Below, in pieces: positions 31,058 through 39,316 of a DNA stretch of 41,465 nucleotides (its first letter is position 1; the number at the start of each line of letters is the position of its first letter). The notes under the pieces were generated by a model. The model saw only the letters and a list, made by a program, of their open reading frames with translations, made no database searches and was not told where the DNA came from. The translations under genes and the position numbers were made by a program. The stretch lies in assembly GCA_026706735.1 (NCBI GenBank), contig JAPOYD010000165.1, positions 1-41,465 of the forward strand, in the 5' to 3' direction. Origin of the DNA: Nitrospinota bacterium (GTDB lineage Bacteria; UBA8248).

Positions 31058-31503
31058 TGAACCAGAGCGAGCGGCTCATCACGCTCAAGAGCGGGCTGGA
31101 CGAGCGTGAACTTCACATCCTGAACATCGAACTCGACCGCAGAAGGAAATCGACGGGCGTCACGTTCGCGCTCTGGTTTTTTCTGAGTTGGCTGGGGCTG
31201 CACAAGTTCTATCTGGGCAGAATCGCGACGGGCGTCGTGTACGTGGTCGCTCCGTGGATATTGATCCTCGTCTTCGTTGTCGGCTTCGTCATGGCGGAAT
31301 CGAATCCAGAAGCAGGCGATGTGACCGCCGCTTTGAGCCTGCTCGCCCTGCTCGTTTACGGCGTATGGTGGGTCGTGGATTTGTTCACGATCCCGAGGCA
31401 GGTGAACGCTTACAACGAAAAACTGGAACTGGAGATCATCGCCTCTTTGAACGCGAGAAAACAGGCGCGGGGCTTATCGCCGAACCCCACGCGGCCGGAA
31501 TAA
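31054..31503 (+). CDS. TM2 domain-containing membrane protein
   Basis: 149 residues. A soluble helical N-terminus (1-35) is followed by FALWFFLSWLGLHKFYLGR (about 38-56), the TM2 domain signature, then two or three further hydrophobic segments (VVYVVAPWILILVFVVGF, ALSLLALLVYGVWWVVDLF) and a polar C-terminal helix. Function of TM2 proteins in bacteria is unknown. The start ATG overlaps the stop of the CpxP-like gene (ATGA), which indicates translational coupling. It is convergent with the rhodanese gene, 19 bases away. Confidence 0.8.
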   Translation: MMNQSERLITLKSGLDERELHILNIELDRRRKSTGVTFALWFFLSWLGLHKFYLGRIATGVVYVVAPWILILVFVVGFVMAESNPEAGDVTAALSLLALLVYGVWWVVDLFTIPRQVNAYNEKLELEIIASLNARKQARGLSPNPTRPE

Positions 31504-31522
31504 AAGCTGAAGCCTCCACCCG

Positions 31523-33124
31523 CTATTTCCGCGCGTATTTCTTACCCAGATTCTCCTCCCAGGTGAGATAGCCCTCCATCGCGCTGCGCCCGATGTCATA
31601 GGGCTTGAGCTGCACGTCTTTGGGCTGCTCATCCAGCCCCTCGCGTCCTGTTTCGAGAGAAAACCCCGCCTCCCGCCAGGCCGTCTTGCCGCCTTCGAGA
31701 TAGCCCGCTCTGCGGTAGCCGAGTCTTTGCAGGGCAAGCGCGCTCAGGGCGGATTTGCGCCCGTCCTCGCAGACGCACAGCACCCGTGCTCTCTGGTTCA
31801 CCGCCCGCCCGGGCGCCTCCTCCTCGAGCCGGCCCCTGGATACCCAGACGGAGTCCGGCAGATGGCCCCTCTCGAAAGAGGAACTCAAATCCACGTCCAG
31901 AACCGCGCCGAATCTTTGCTTCCTGGCGCTCGCCTCCCCCGCCGAATAGGCGCGCGCCTGCGCCCGCGCTCCTTCGAGAAGAAGGACTTCCCCCGCCCCC
32001 GCCGGGCTTTCTCCCGAAGCCGCCTCGCTGGGCTTCTCGATGCCTCCTCCGGCTTCGAGCCAGGCCGTGAGGCCGCCCCTCAGCACGCTCACGTCGAGCC
32101 CCATCTGGCGAAGCCAGTAGGCCGCCATGACGCCACGCGCGTTCTTGTCGCAATAGGTCACGATTTTCCCCGCGCGCACCGCGATCACCTCGTCGGTGCG
32201 CTGCGCCGCCTGTCCGCCGGGGATGGAGATGGCCCCCGGTATGTGGCCTTCCGAGAACTCGGGCGCGAGACGCACGTCGAGCACGTAGAGCGTGCTGGCG
32301 TCTGCTTGAGACTTAAGCGCTCGAAGCTCCTCCACCGAGACGAAGGGAATCCCCTCCTCTTCAGCCACCTGCGCGCCGAGCACCTCCCCGTGGGCGCGGC
32401 TTTCCTCGGAGGGAGCGGGAATCTCGCTCGGTTTTCCTTCTTCGAGTTCCAAACCTTCGAGCATGATGCCCATGCCGCCGTTTTTGAGCGCGCGCGCGTG
32501 CGTGACGCCCAGCCGGTGAAGCGCCTGCGTGCCGATGATGCTGCGAGTGCGGCCCGCGCAGTTGATGATGAGAGGCGTTTCCTTGTCCTGATCCAGATCC
32601 CACGCGTGGAGGATGAGTTCGCCGCCCGGCAGGCTCCGCCCGGTGGGGACGCAGAAGCGCTCGAATTCCACCTCCGTCCTCGTGTCGAATATGCGCGGTG
32701 GCGTATCGCCTTCTATCAGCGCATACAGATCGCGCGCCGTGATCTCGGGCACCTCGTTTTCCACGTGAATCCGCTCGCCGAAGTCCTTGCTCGGCACGTT
32801 CGTGCCCGAAGCCGTGGGGAAGCCCCCGGCCTCCCATGCGCCCAGGCCGCCTTCGAGCACCGAAACGTCCGTGTAGCCGCACTCTTCGAGCAACGCTGCG
32901 ACGCGCTCCGCCCTCGGGCCGCCCTCGTCCATGCACACCACGGGCGTCGCCTTCACGGGCACGAGGCGTGTCGCCAGAAACTCGATCTCGCCGCGCGGGG
33001 CGTTCGTCGTCATGAAAATCTGTTTTTCGTGAAACTCCATCGGGTCGCGCACGTCGAGCACGGCGTGGGCGATGGAGCTTTCCATCAATTCCTTCAGTAT
33101 GACCGGGGATATTCTTTTCACCAT
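31523..33124 (-). CDS. Four-domain rhodanese-like sulfurtransferase
   Basis: A 533-residue protein made of four tandem rhodanese domains: about 1-105, 125-225, 260-362 and 375-480, plus a C-terminal tail. Each has a cysteine in the active-site loop: C64 (CMDEGGPR), C189 (CAGRTRS), C325 (CDKNARG) and C452 (CEDGRKS). Each domain ends with the expected LEGGLGAW/LRGGLTAW/LEGGKTAW-type helix, weakest in domain 2 (LKNGGMG). Such proteins transfer sulfane sulfur, for example from thiosulfate. Intact cysteines in all four are notable, as tandem rhodaneses often keep only one. Cytoplasmic. GAGGA nine bases before ATG. It follows the dehydrogenase gene by 38 bases in the same unit. Confidence 0.9.
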   Translation of the reverse strand: MVKRISPVILKELMESSIAHAVLDVRDPMEFHEKQIFMTTNAPRGEIEFLATRLVPVKATPVVCMDEGGPRAERVAALLEECGYTDVSVLEGGLGAWEAGGFPTASGTNVPSKDFGERIHVENEVPEITARDLYALIEGDTPPRIFDTRTEVEFERFCVPTGRSLPGGELILHAWDLDQDKETPLIINCAGRTRSIIGTQALHRLGVTHARALKNGGMGIMLEGLELEEGKPSEIPAPSEESRAHGEVLGAQVAEEEGIPFVSVEELRALKSQADASTLYVLDVRLAPEFSEGHIPGAISIPGGQAAQRTDEVIAVRAGKIVTYCDKNARGVMAAYWLRQMGLDVSVLRGGLTAWLEAGGGIEKPSEAASGESPAGAGEVLLLEGARAQARAYSAGEASARKQRFGAVLDVDLSSSFERGHLPDSVWVSRGRLEEEAPGRAVNQRARVLCVCEDGRKSALSALALQRLGYRRAGYLEGGKTAWREAGFSLETGREGLDEQPKDVQLKPYDIGRSAMEGYLTWEENLGKKYARK

Positions 33125-33162
33125 GTCTGCGATTCCTCAGGTTGGGGATACACACCATGCGC

Positions 33163-34059
33163 CTAGCGGGAGGGAATCCCCGCCATGCGCCTGAATACCT
33201 CGATGATGGCCGACGTGTCCGCGTCGGCGAGCCCGCCATGCTCGGCGGCCTGGAGCACCTGCTGGTGCACGGAACTGAGCAGCATGGGGGAGCCGAGCTT
33301 CTGGCCCTGCTCCAGCATGAGCCGTACGTCCTTGTGGTGCTGCTTGATGCGCGAGAGGGGATTGTCGTAATCCGCGTGAATCATCCGGGGACCGCGCTGG
33401 TCCATCGCCTTGCTGTAGGCCGCGCTGTCCTTGAGCACTTCGAGCAGGCGCTCCATCTCGAGATCCGATTTCATGCCCAGCACGAGTCCTTCCGAGAGCG
33501 CCAGGCGCGTCAGGCCCAGCACGAGGTTGATGACGAGCTTCGTCCGCGCGCCCGCCCCGTTCGGCCCCATGTGGTGGATGGAGCGGGCGAAGGTGGCGAG
33601 AATCGGCCGCGCCGCCTCGAAATCACTCTCCTCGCCTCCCACTACGGAGACGATCTGCCCATCGAGCACGTTGTTGCGCGAACCGCTCAGGCTCGCATCG
33701 AGAAAGCCGATGTTCCTGACGCGGAGGTCTTCGCCAAGCTGCGCCGATTCATCGGGACTCGAAGTGGAAGTGTCGATGATGATGAGGCCCTCGCGCGCCA
33801 CGCTCGCGATGCCCCCATCGCCCAGGCAGCTCTCTCGGACGACATGGCTGTAAAGCAGGGATATGATGACGAACTGCGCATCCTCCGCCGCTTCCGCAGC
33901 CGAACTTGTGGGAATACCCCCGTTCTCGGCGAGCGCATCGAGCCTGCTCCGGTCGATGTCGAACCCCCGAACGCGGTGGCCCGCTTCCATCAGCTTCCGG
34001 CTCATGGCCGTTCCCATGAGGCCCAGCCCTACGATTCCGATATTCGCGCTTTCCGCCAT
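33163..34059 (-). CDS. NAD(P)-dependent 3-hydroxyisobutyrate dehydrogenase family oxidoreductase
   Basis: A 298-residue beta-hydroxyacid dehydrogenase. The Rossmann motif GLGLMG is at 11-16. The substrate-binding DTSTSSPDES is at 96-105. LDASLSGSRNNVLDG at 120-134 corresponds to the catalytic-domain DAPVSGG region, here with SLSGSR. The catalytic Lys is K174 in GARTKLVINL. The family oxidises 3-hydroxyisobutyrate or reduces tartronate, succinic or glyoxylic semialdehydes; the exact substrate is open. GGAG seven bases before ATG. It is followed after 38 bases by the rhodanese gene and preceded after 55 bases by the AttH-like gene. Confidence 0.88.
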   Translation of the reverse strand: MAESANIGIVGLGLMGTAMSRKLMEAGHRVRGFDIDRSRLDALAENGGIPTSSAAEAAEDAQFVIISLLYSHVVRESCLGDGGIASVAREGLIIIDTSTSSPDESAQLGEDLRVRNIGFLDASLSGSRNNVLDGQIVSVVGGEESDFEAARPILATFARSIHHMGPNGAGARTKLVINLVLGLTRLALSEGLVLGMKSDLEMERLLEVLKDSAAYSKAMDQRGPRMIHADYDNPLSRIKQHHKDVRLMLEQGQKLGSPMLLSSVHQQVLQAAEHGGLADADTSAIIEVFRRMAGIPSR

Positions 34060-34114
34060 CTGGTATCTCCAAACAGACGAAACCCTCCCGGCGAAGGGAG
34101 TCGTTTCACAAAAA

Positions 34115-35227
34115 TTAGAATTTTGGTCGTCCCTCGGGAGCGTACCCCGTCATCTCGACAAAGCCCACCCCCGTCAGCTTTTTTTCACCCGAAGCGCCTT
34201 CGGCGAAAACGCCTCCTTCCCAGTAGGTGATCCCCGTGCTGCCCGCAGACTCTATCTCCTGCGCACGGGCATACGGCTTCACCCGCAAACGAAGGCGGTG
34301 GGCGGGCACCTCGACCTCCCACCCCATGGGATAGACGGCGCCGCTTCGCTCGCTCTTCCAGGTATCCACGCCCTTGAAGCGGAAATCCCCGAGGCGCAGG
34401 TGCGTCGCGCGTCCGTCCGACTCCACCAGCGTGCCGCTGCTCGTGGGCTCCACGCTCCCGTCTTTTCGCCTCATGAGATATAACATCAAATCCCGACCGT
34501 CGGACAACTGAATACTCAGCCAGTCCCACCCCATCTGGTCCTTCGTCAATTGGTTCGAGCCGAACTCATGATCCATCCACGCCGTTCCGCGCACCTCGAC
34601 CTTTCTCCCCCCGATTTCGAGAGCGCCCGAGGCGAGAAGCCGCGTATACGAGTAATAGTGAGAGGCGCGGCCGGGACCGGGCGCCTTCTGGCTCACCCCG
34701 TCCTCGCCGTGAATCACGAGGGGCTTCCCGGGCTTCAGATCGAGGCGCAGCTTCATCTCGGGCGCCGATGCGCTTATCCGGAACGAGGGTGCGCTCTTTC
34801 CACCCGCGCTTTCGGCGCGCCAGTCGCGAAGCCAGACCTTGAGTCGCTCCTCCGACGCGCCCGCCTGTTCGAGAGCGCCCCGGCTGATTCGCTCGGAAAA
34901 CCGGTGTTTTCCGCGCTTCGCGTCCAGGACCGAGAAATGCCCGAAATAGAGATTCCTGAGCGCCCAGCGGCTTTTTGATACTGGAGGCGCACCCGGCCTG
35001 AGACCCACCCGGAAAAACGTGAGCATGAACGGGTATCTATCCCCCCGGGAATCCTGCAGGTTTCCCGAGAAATACCACCACTCCGTGCGGAACGCCTCGT
35101 GCGCGCCGTGGTCGCGGGGGAACTGATACCGATAGCCGGGAAGCGCCTGCCGCCAACTCTCGGGATGCGCGGGTATAGCGCCTAGGACGAGGAGGGCGGC
35201 CAGAAGAGATGTGAATGGTTTCTTCAT
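34115..35227 (-). CDS. AttH/CrtC-like lipocalin-fold protein, exported
   Basis: 370 residues. The signal peptide is residues 1-22 or so (KKPFTSLLAALLVLGAIPAH). The mature protein has the family landmarks TEWWYFSGNLQD, FMLTFFR, TAWMDHEFG and GWDWLSIQLSDGRDLMLYL of the AttH/carotenoid 1,2-hydratase superfamily. In Agrobacterium attEFGH, AttH accompanies an ABC transporter. The ATG at 35227 overlaps the permease stop by four bases (ATGA), so the in-frame codons further upstream are rejected. It probably carries or processes a hydrophobic substrate in the periplasm for the permease. Substrate unknown. Confidence 0.85.
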   Translation of the reverse strand: MKKPFTSLLAALLVLGAIPAHPESWRQALPGYRYQFPRDHGAHEAFRTEWWYFSGNLQDSRGDRYPFMLTFFRVGLRPGAPPVSKSRWALRNLYFGHFSVLDAKRGKHRFSERISRGALEQAGASEERLKVWLRDWRAESAGGKSAPSFRISASAPEMKLRLDLKPGKPLVIHGEDGVSQKAPGPGRASHYYSYTRLLASGALEIGGRKVEVRGTAWMDHEFGSNQLTKDQMGWDWLSIQLSDGRDLMLYLMRRKDGSVEPTSSGTLVESDGRATHLRLGDFRFKGVDTWKSERSGAVYPMGWEVEVPAHRLRLRVKPYARAQEIESAGSTGITYWEGGVFAEGASGEKKLTGVGFVEMTGYAPEGRPKF

Positions 35228-37818
35228 TCCTCGCTCAAGGCCTCTCGAATGGGAATGCTCGCGGCTACTCTCGCGGGGAGCCAACTCGCCGCCAGCGAGG
35301 CGAGAACCACGACGAGAAGATACGCCGCCATGCCCTTCCAGGCGAAGATATACTGAATCGTCCAGCCGAAACTCAGCTTGTTGACCACGAAAATCAAAAT
35401 GGTCGCCAGGCATACGCCGGACGCAAGACCGGCAAGCACGGATAGAACGCCCAGAATGGCCGCCTCCCCCATAATGGCGGATACGATTCCCTTTCGATTG
35501 AGACCCATCGCGCGGAGCGCGCCGATTTCATGCACGCGCTCTAAAATGTTGGAACTCAGGCCCGTGGCCACGCCCAGCAGCGCCACCAGGACGACGATGA
35601 ACTCCAGCGCATAGGTGATGGCGAACGTCTGATCGAAGATGCTCGATACGCGCTTTTTGAGACCGGCGTTCGAGATCAGCACCATGGTGGGGTCGAGAAC
35701 TTCTTCGAGCGATTTGCGGACGTCTTCGGGCCGCGCGTTTTCTGAGAGATATATCGCCAGGGCACTCAGGCGGTCATCGCCCCAATGCTTCTTGAAAAAC
35801 GTGCGATCCACGACGACCAAACCGCCGTCCGTGGTGTAGTCGTAATACACGCCCGCAATACGTACTGAGACCTCACCCCCCGGAGCCGGGAGACGCAGGA
35901 GGTCTCCTTTTTTCACGCCGTATAGGTTCGAGAAGGTCTCCGTGATAATCGCCTCGCCTCGCGTCCTCGCCCTCGTGAGCGTTTCTTTTGAATCGCCTTC
36001 TACAAACAGCTTATGGCTCCTTTCGGCCTCGACCCGGAAATCCCCGCCCGCAAGCGTAATGCGCTCCCCGCGCCAGGGCAGGCGCACGGCCCTGAACCCA
36101 CCCACGGCCGCGACACCCGAAACGCCCCCGATGGTCTTGATAACATCTTCTGAAATATTCGCATTTGACCCCTTGATGAAACGCGAAGCGGGCGCTGCAT
36201 AGAAGTCGGCTCTCAGCGTCTGCTGCGTCCATATTTCCACCGTGGCGCGGAAGCTCTCGATCATGATGATGAGACTCACCAGCATGGCCACGGCGATCGC
36301 CAGCGAGGACAGCGTGACCGCGTTTCGATGCGGGTGCCTCCCCAGGCCATGCGCGGCCAGCCAGACGTTCACGGCGCCGCCCAGAAGCCGCCTGACGACG
36401 AGCGAACCCAGCAAAACGACCGGCAGGCTGAAAAGCGCGGTGGCCAGGATGACCGCCGCCGCCGAGAGATAGCCAGGCCAGGGCGTTCCCCACGCCAGGG
36501 CCTGTAAGTTCAGCCAGTAGGCGATAAGAGCGGTGAATAAGGCGATTGCAACGAAAGCGGCGATGACTTTGGGGCGCACTTCCACTTTTCCCTGTCTCTC
36601 CACAATGCCTTGATGCGGACTTTGGCGCGAGGCTGCGATCGCCGGGAATATCCCCGAAACGAGAGAAACGCCAAGCCCCACGCCGAATCCCCAGAATAGT
36701 TCTCGTGGTCCAAAGAGAACGTGCCGCACCTCCAGAAACGCGTAGAGGTTCCGAATCGTCTGGGAGATGAACGAGAGCGCGCCCTGGGCCATGAACACCC
36801 CCATCGCAACGCCCAGGCACGAGCCGGCCAGGCCGATGCAAAGCGCCTCCGCACCGTAGAGGAAGACGATTCCTCTCGCCGTCAAGCCCAGTGAGCGCAG
36901 GGTGGCGATTTCACCCCTGCGCCTCAGGACAGAAGCCGACATCGTGTTGTAGATCAGAAAACAGCCCACCAAGAGCGAGATGACGCTCAGCACCGTGAGG
37001 TTGAGCTGGAACGACGCCAGCATCTTCTCCACGTCGCGTCCGCGCCGCGCGGGCCGCTCGACAATCGCGCCGGGCGGGAGAATGCTCCGGATTTTTTCGC
37101 GGATGGATTCGATCTCGCCTCCATCCTCGGGAATCAGATCGATCCTGTCCAGACGGCCGAAACGCTCGAAAACCTCCTGCGCGACGCCGATATCCATGAC
37201 CATGAGCCGGCCGTCCATCGACTTCGCCATGCCTTCGGGCTTCAGGACGCCGCGGACGCGAAAGCGCATTCTCCGCGCGGCCTCGAGTTCGACGAAATCG
37301 CCAACCCCGACGCCCAGCGCATCCGCCACCCCCCGGGCGATGAACAGACCCTGCGGGTCGGCGATGCGCGAGAGAATTTCCTCGCGCGAGTATTTGTTCT
37401 CGAACTCATAGCCCCTGAAATCATTATCCCCCAGCAAGTCGAGGCCCAGGGTCAGGACGGCGCGTCCTTGCGCAGGAGTGCCGCGCCGCCACCTGGAGCC
37501 TGTGCCATCTGCCTTCCGCACCCAGACGTGCTGTTGCATAACGGGCGTCGCCCGCTTCACGCCCTTCGTCTCACGAAGGCTTAAGATTAAATCCTCATCC
37601 ACGCCCAGACCGCCCGCGGATACTTCGAGTTGCGTCTTGCCGGAAATGGCCGCCAGACTGTTCTCAAACGCCCGGGTGGACGTCTCGTTCGCCATCTTGA
37701 CGGCGATGAACACGGCGACGCCCAACGCCACGCCAACCAGCGTGAGAGCCAAGCGAAACGGCTCTTCCTTAAGACGCCGCCAGGCGATAAGGCGCAGGAG
37801 GGAAAAGGTGACGCCCAT
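35224..37818 (-). CDS. ABC transporter permease, double FtsX-like (AttFG type)
   Basis: An 864-residue inner-membrane protein. One transmembrane helix near 25-45 is followed by a large periplasmic domain (about 50-265), and then three helices of the first FtsX domain (about 275-395). A second copy follows: a helix region 415-540, another periplasmic domain (about 550-720) and three final helices (about 735-855). This matches a fusion of the AttF and AttG halves, or a LolC/E-like duplicated permease. Type VII ABC systems of this shape use mechanical force on periplasmic partners, and here the AttH-like protein is the candidate partner. The start is the ATG 13 bases from the edge of repeat island 8, whose border appears to include the GGAAGAGG ribosome site. 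Confidence 0.88.
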   Translation of the reverse strand: MGVTFSLLRLIAWRRLKEEPFRLALTLVGVALGVAVFIAVKMANETSTRAFENSLAAISGKTQLEVSAGGLGVDEDLILSLRETKGVKRATPVMQQHVWVRKADGTGSRWRRGTPAQGRAVLTLGLDLLGDNDFRGYEFENKYSREEILSRIADPQGLFIARGVADALGVGVGDFVELEAARRMRFRVRGVLKPEGMAKSMDGRLMVMDIGVAQEVFERFGRLDRIDLIPEDGGEIESIREKIRSILPPGAIVERPARRGRDVEKMLASFQLNLTVLSVISLLVGCFLIYNTMSASVLRRRGEIATLRSLGLTARGIVFLYGAEALCIGLAGSCLGVAMGVFMAQGALSFISQTIRNLYAFLEVRHVLFGPRELFWGFGVGLGVSLVSGIFPAIAASRQSPHQGIVERQGKVEVRPKVIAAFVAIALFTALIAYWLNLQALAWGTPWPGYLSAAAVILATALFSLPVVLLGSLVVRRLLGGAVNVWLAAHGLGRHPHRNAVTLSSLAIAVAMLVSLIIMIESFRATVEIWTQQTLRADFYAAPASRFIKGSNANISEDVIKTIGGVSGVAAVGGFRAVRLPWRGERITLAGGDFRVEAERSHKLFVEGDSKETLTRARTRGEAIITETFSNLYGVKKGDLLRLPAPGGEVSVRIAGVYYDYTTDGGLVVVDRTFFKKHWGDDRLSALAIYLSENARPEDVRKSLEEVLDPTMVLISNAGLKKRVSSIFDQTFAITYALEFIVVLVALLGVATGLSSNILERVHEIGALRAMGLNRKGIVSAIMGEAAILGVLSVLAGLASGVCLATILIFVVNKLSFGWTIQYIFAWKGMAAYLLVVVLASLAASWLPARVAASIPIREALSEE

Positions 37819-37831
37819 CAGTCAGCCTCTT

Positions 37832-38200
37832 CCGGGGTTGTTGAAAAAACCTGCTGAAGGAGCGCGGCAAATTTCACTCCCCCCTTGAGGGGGAGTCGGC
37901 AAGGCGAGGACAGGGTCCGAAGCCGCGCCGGTGGGGGGTAAAACGTGTTTGATCGCCATTCCGAATTATACCCCCCACCGAATCGGCCTTCGTCCAAAGG
38001 ACTCGGCCTCTTCGTCGGGCTTTCCCCTCGGGAAGCCCGACCCTCAAGGGGGGAGTGATGTCTCCTCTCTCCTCGGTCGACTCCATACGCACAATCACGA
38101 AAACGGGCTTTTTCAACAGCCCCATATGCGACTCCTACAGCTCCATTCGCCATACTCTTCGCGTCAAACGCGACTGCATTGGCGTTTTTCAACAACCCCC
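37832..38200. repeat. Mosaic palindromic repeat island 8, between ABC ATPase and permease genes
   Basis: Starts at GGGGTTGTTGAAAAAACC (37835-37852) and closes with TTTTTCAACAGCCCC (about 38109-38123) and a second edge TTTTTCAACAACCCCC (about 38187-38202). Inside, CACTCCCCCCTTGAGGGGGA (37876-37895) mirrors CCTCAAGGGGGGAGTG (38043-38058). GGGGGGTAAAAC mirrors a TACCCCCC stretch. GTCGGGCTTTCCCC/GGGAAGCCCGAC forms a further hairpin (38017-38042). The island splits what would otherwise be a contiguous operon. Confidence 0.85.
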
Positions 38201-38872
38201 CTCCAGGCGGCCATCGGTTATCCCGACCCGCCGCGTGGCGTAGCGCAAGGGCATCTGGTCGTGCGTCGCCATGACGACCGTGAACCCGTCTTCTTCGTGG
38301 AGTTCCGAAATGAGTTCCAGGACGTTTTGAGAGTTTTCGGTATCGAGATTTCCAGTCGGCTCATCGGCCAGGATGAGGCGGGGCTTGTGGATGATGGCGC
38401 GCGCAACGGCCACGCGCTGCATCTCGCCGCCCGAAAGCTGCCTCGGATAGCTGCGCATCCGGTTCGCAAGCCCTACGCGCGCCAGTGCGTTTTCGGCCAT
38501 CTCTTTGATCTCGGGTCGTTTTTGTCCTTGCAGTACGAGGGGCAAGGCAATGTTCTCGTACGCAGTCATCGTGGGCATGAGGTGAAAAAACTGGTGGATG
38601 AAACCCACCTCGTTCCGGCGGATTTCGCTCAAGCCCTCATCGCTCAGGCGCGATATTTCACGTCCGCCCAGAAACACCTGGCCGCTGGTGGGCGCGTCGA
38701 CCGCGCCCATCAGGTGCAAAAACGTGCTCTTGCCCGACCCGCTCGGCCCTGAAACCGTGATAAACTCGCCCTGTTCCGCCCGGAAGCTCACGTCTTTGAG
38801 CGCGTGGATGAGCGCGTCGCCCGCAAGGTAGGTTTTCGATACTTCTTTCAGCTCGGCCAAGGGATGGGCCAT
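38189..38872 (-). CDS. ABC transporter ATP-binding protein (LolD/MacB/AttE type)
   Basis: A 227-residue ATPase of the type VII (MacB/LolD) branch. Walker [10 protein letters not shown] is at 42-50, the Q-loop Q94 in FIHQF, the signature LSGGEMQ at 146-152, Walker B LILADEP at 166-172, and the H-loop H204 in ATHD. It energises the permease encoded downstream. The ATG has GGAG seven bases upstream. The final codons GGG-GGT-TGT-TGA are the repeat edge itself, so the C-terminal Gly-Gly-Cys and the stop codon come from island 8. Divergent from the second VOC gene across 45 bases. Confidence 0.9.
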   Translation of the reverse strand: MAHPLAELKEVSKTYLAGDALIHALKDVSFRAEQGEFITVSGPSGSGKSTFLHLMGAVDAPTSGQVFLGGREISRLSDEGLSEIRRNEVGFIHQFFHLMPTMTAYENIALPLVLQGQKRPEIKEMAENALARVGLANRMRSYPRQLSGGEMQRVAVARAIIHKPRLILADEPTGNLDTENSQNVLELISELHEEDGFTVVMATHDQMPLRYATRRVGITDGRLEGGC

Positions 38873-38917
38873 ACCGTTTCTCCAGACGTGCGCACCGGAA
38901 AATCAAGGAGTCTTCAC

Positions 38918-39316
38918 TTGTTCGAATCGCTGCCCGCCGTTTTTCTCATCACCAAAGACTACGAGGCGTCTTGCCGTTTTTATACCGAAACGCTTGAATT
39001 GAAAGAAGCGAGCAGGACAAAAGACCACGTGCGCTATGACCTGGGAGGAACCTCGCTCGTCATCCACGCGCCGATCTCCGATGAGGAGATGCGCAAGTGG
39101 AATCTCGAACCCCTCCGGGAACCCAGGGGCTCGGGCGTCGTCGTCACGCTCACGCCCGAGGATGTCGACCGCGCCCATGATACTCTCGTGGAAAAAGGAG
39201 CAGAGGTCATATTCCCGCCCCGCGACGCTCCCTGGGGCGTGCGCATGTTCATGCTGAAGGACCCGAACGGGTTTTTGATCGAAGTCAGCAAACCCCTTTC
39301 AGGCGGCTCAGGGTAG
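38918..39316 (+). CDS. VOC family protein, small (glyoxalase/bleomycin resistance-like)
   Basis: A 132-residue single VOC unit: LPAVFLITKDYEASCRFYTE at 5-24, then LGGTSLVIHAP, then VVVTLTPEDVDRAHDTLVEKG, and finally FMLKDPNGFLIEVSKP. The usual first His ligand is missing (AVFLIT), while the C-terminal Glu in IEVSKP is present, so metal-dependent catalysis is doubtful. It starts at TTG, seven bases after AAGGAG; longer frames run back through the ABC ATPase gene. Its 3-prime end overlaps that of the PIG-L gene by nine bases in convergent orientation. Binding or sequestration of a small molecule is one possibility. Confidence 0.78.
   Translation: MFESLPAVFLITKDYEASCRFYTETLELKEASRTKDHVRYDLGGTSLVIHAPISDEEMRKWNLEPLREPRGSGVVVTLTPEDVDRAHDTLVEKGAEVIFPPRDAPWGVRMFMLKDPNGFLIEVSKPLSGGSG

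Noticed and set aside
31727-33166. 479-codon plus-strand frame
   Set aside because: Antisense to the four-domain rhodanese; its composition is the Arg/His/Ala-rich pattern of a GC-rich shadow frame.
33142-34230. 362-codon plus-strand frame
   Set aside because: Antisense to the hydroxyisobutyrate-dehydrogenase-family gene; no motif and no ribosome site.
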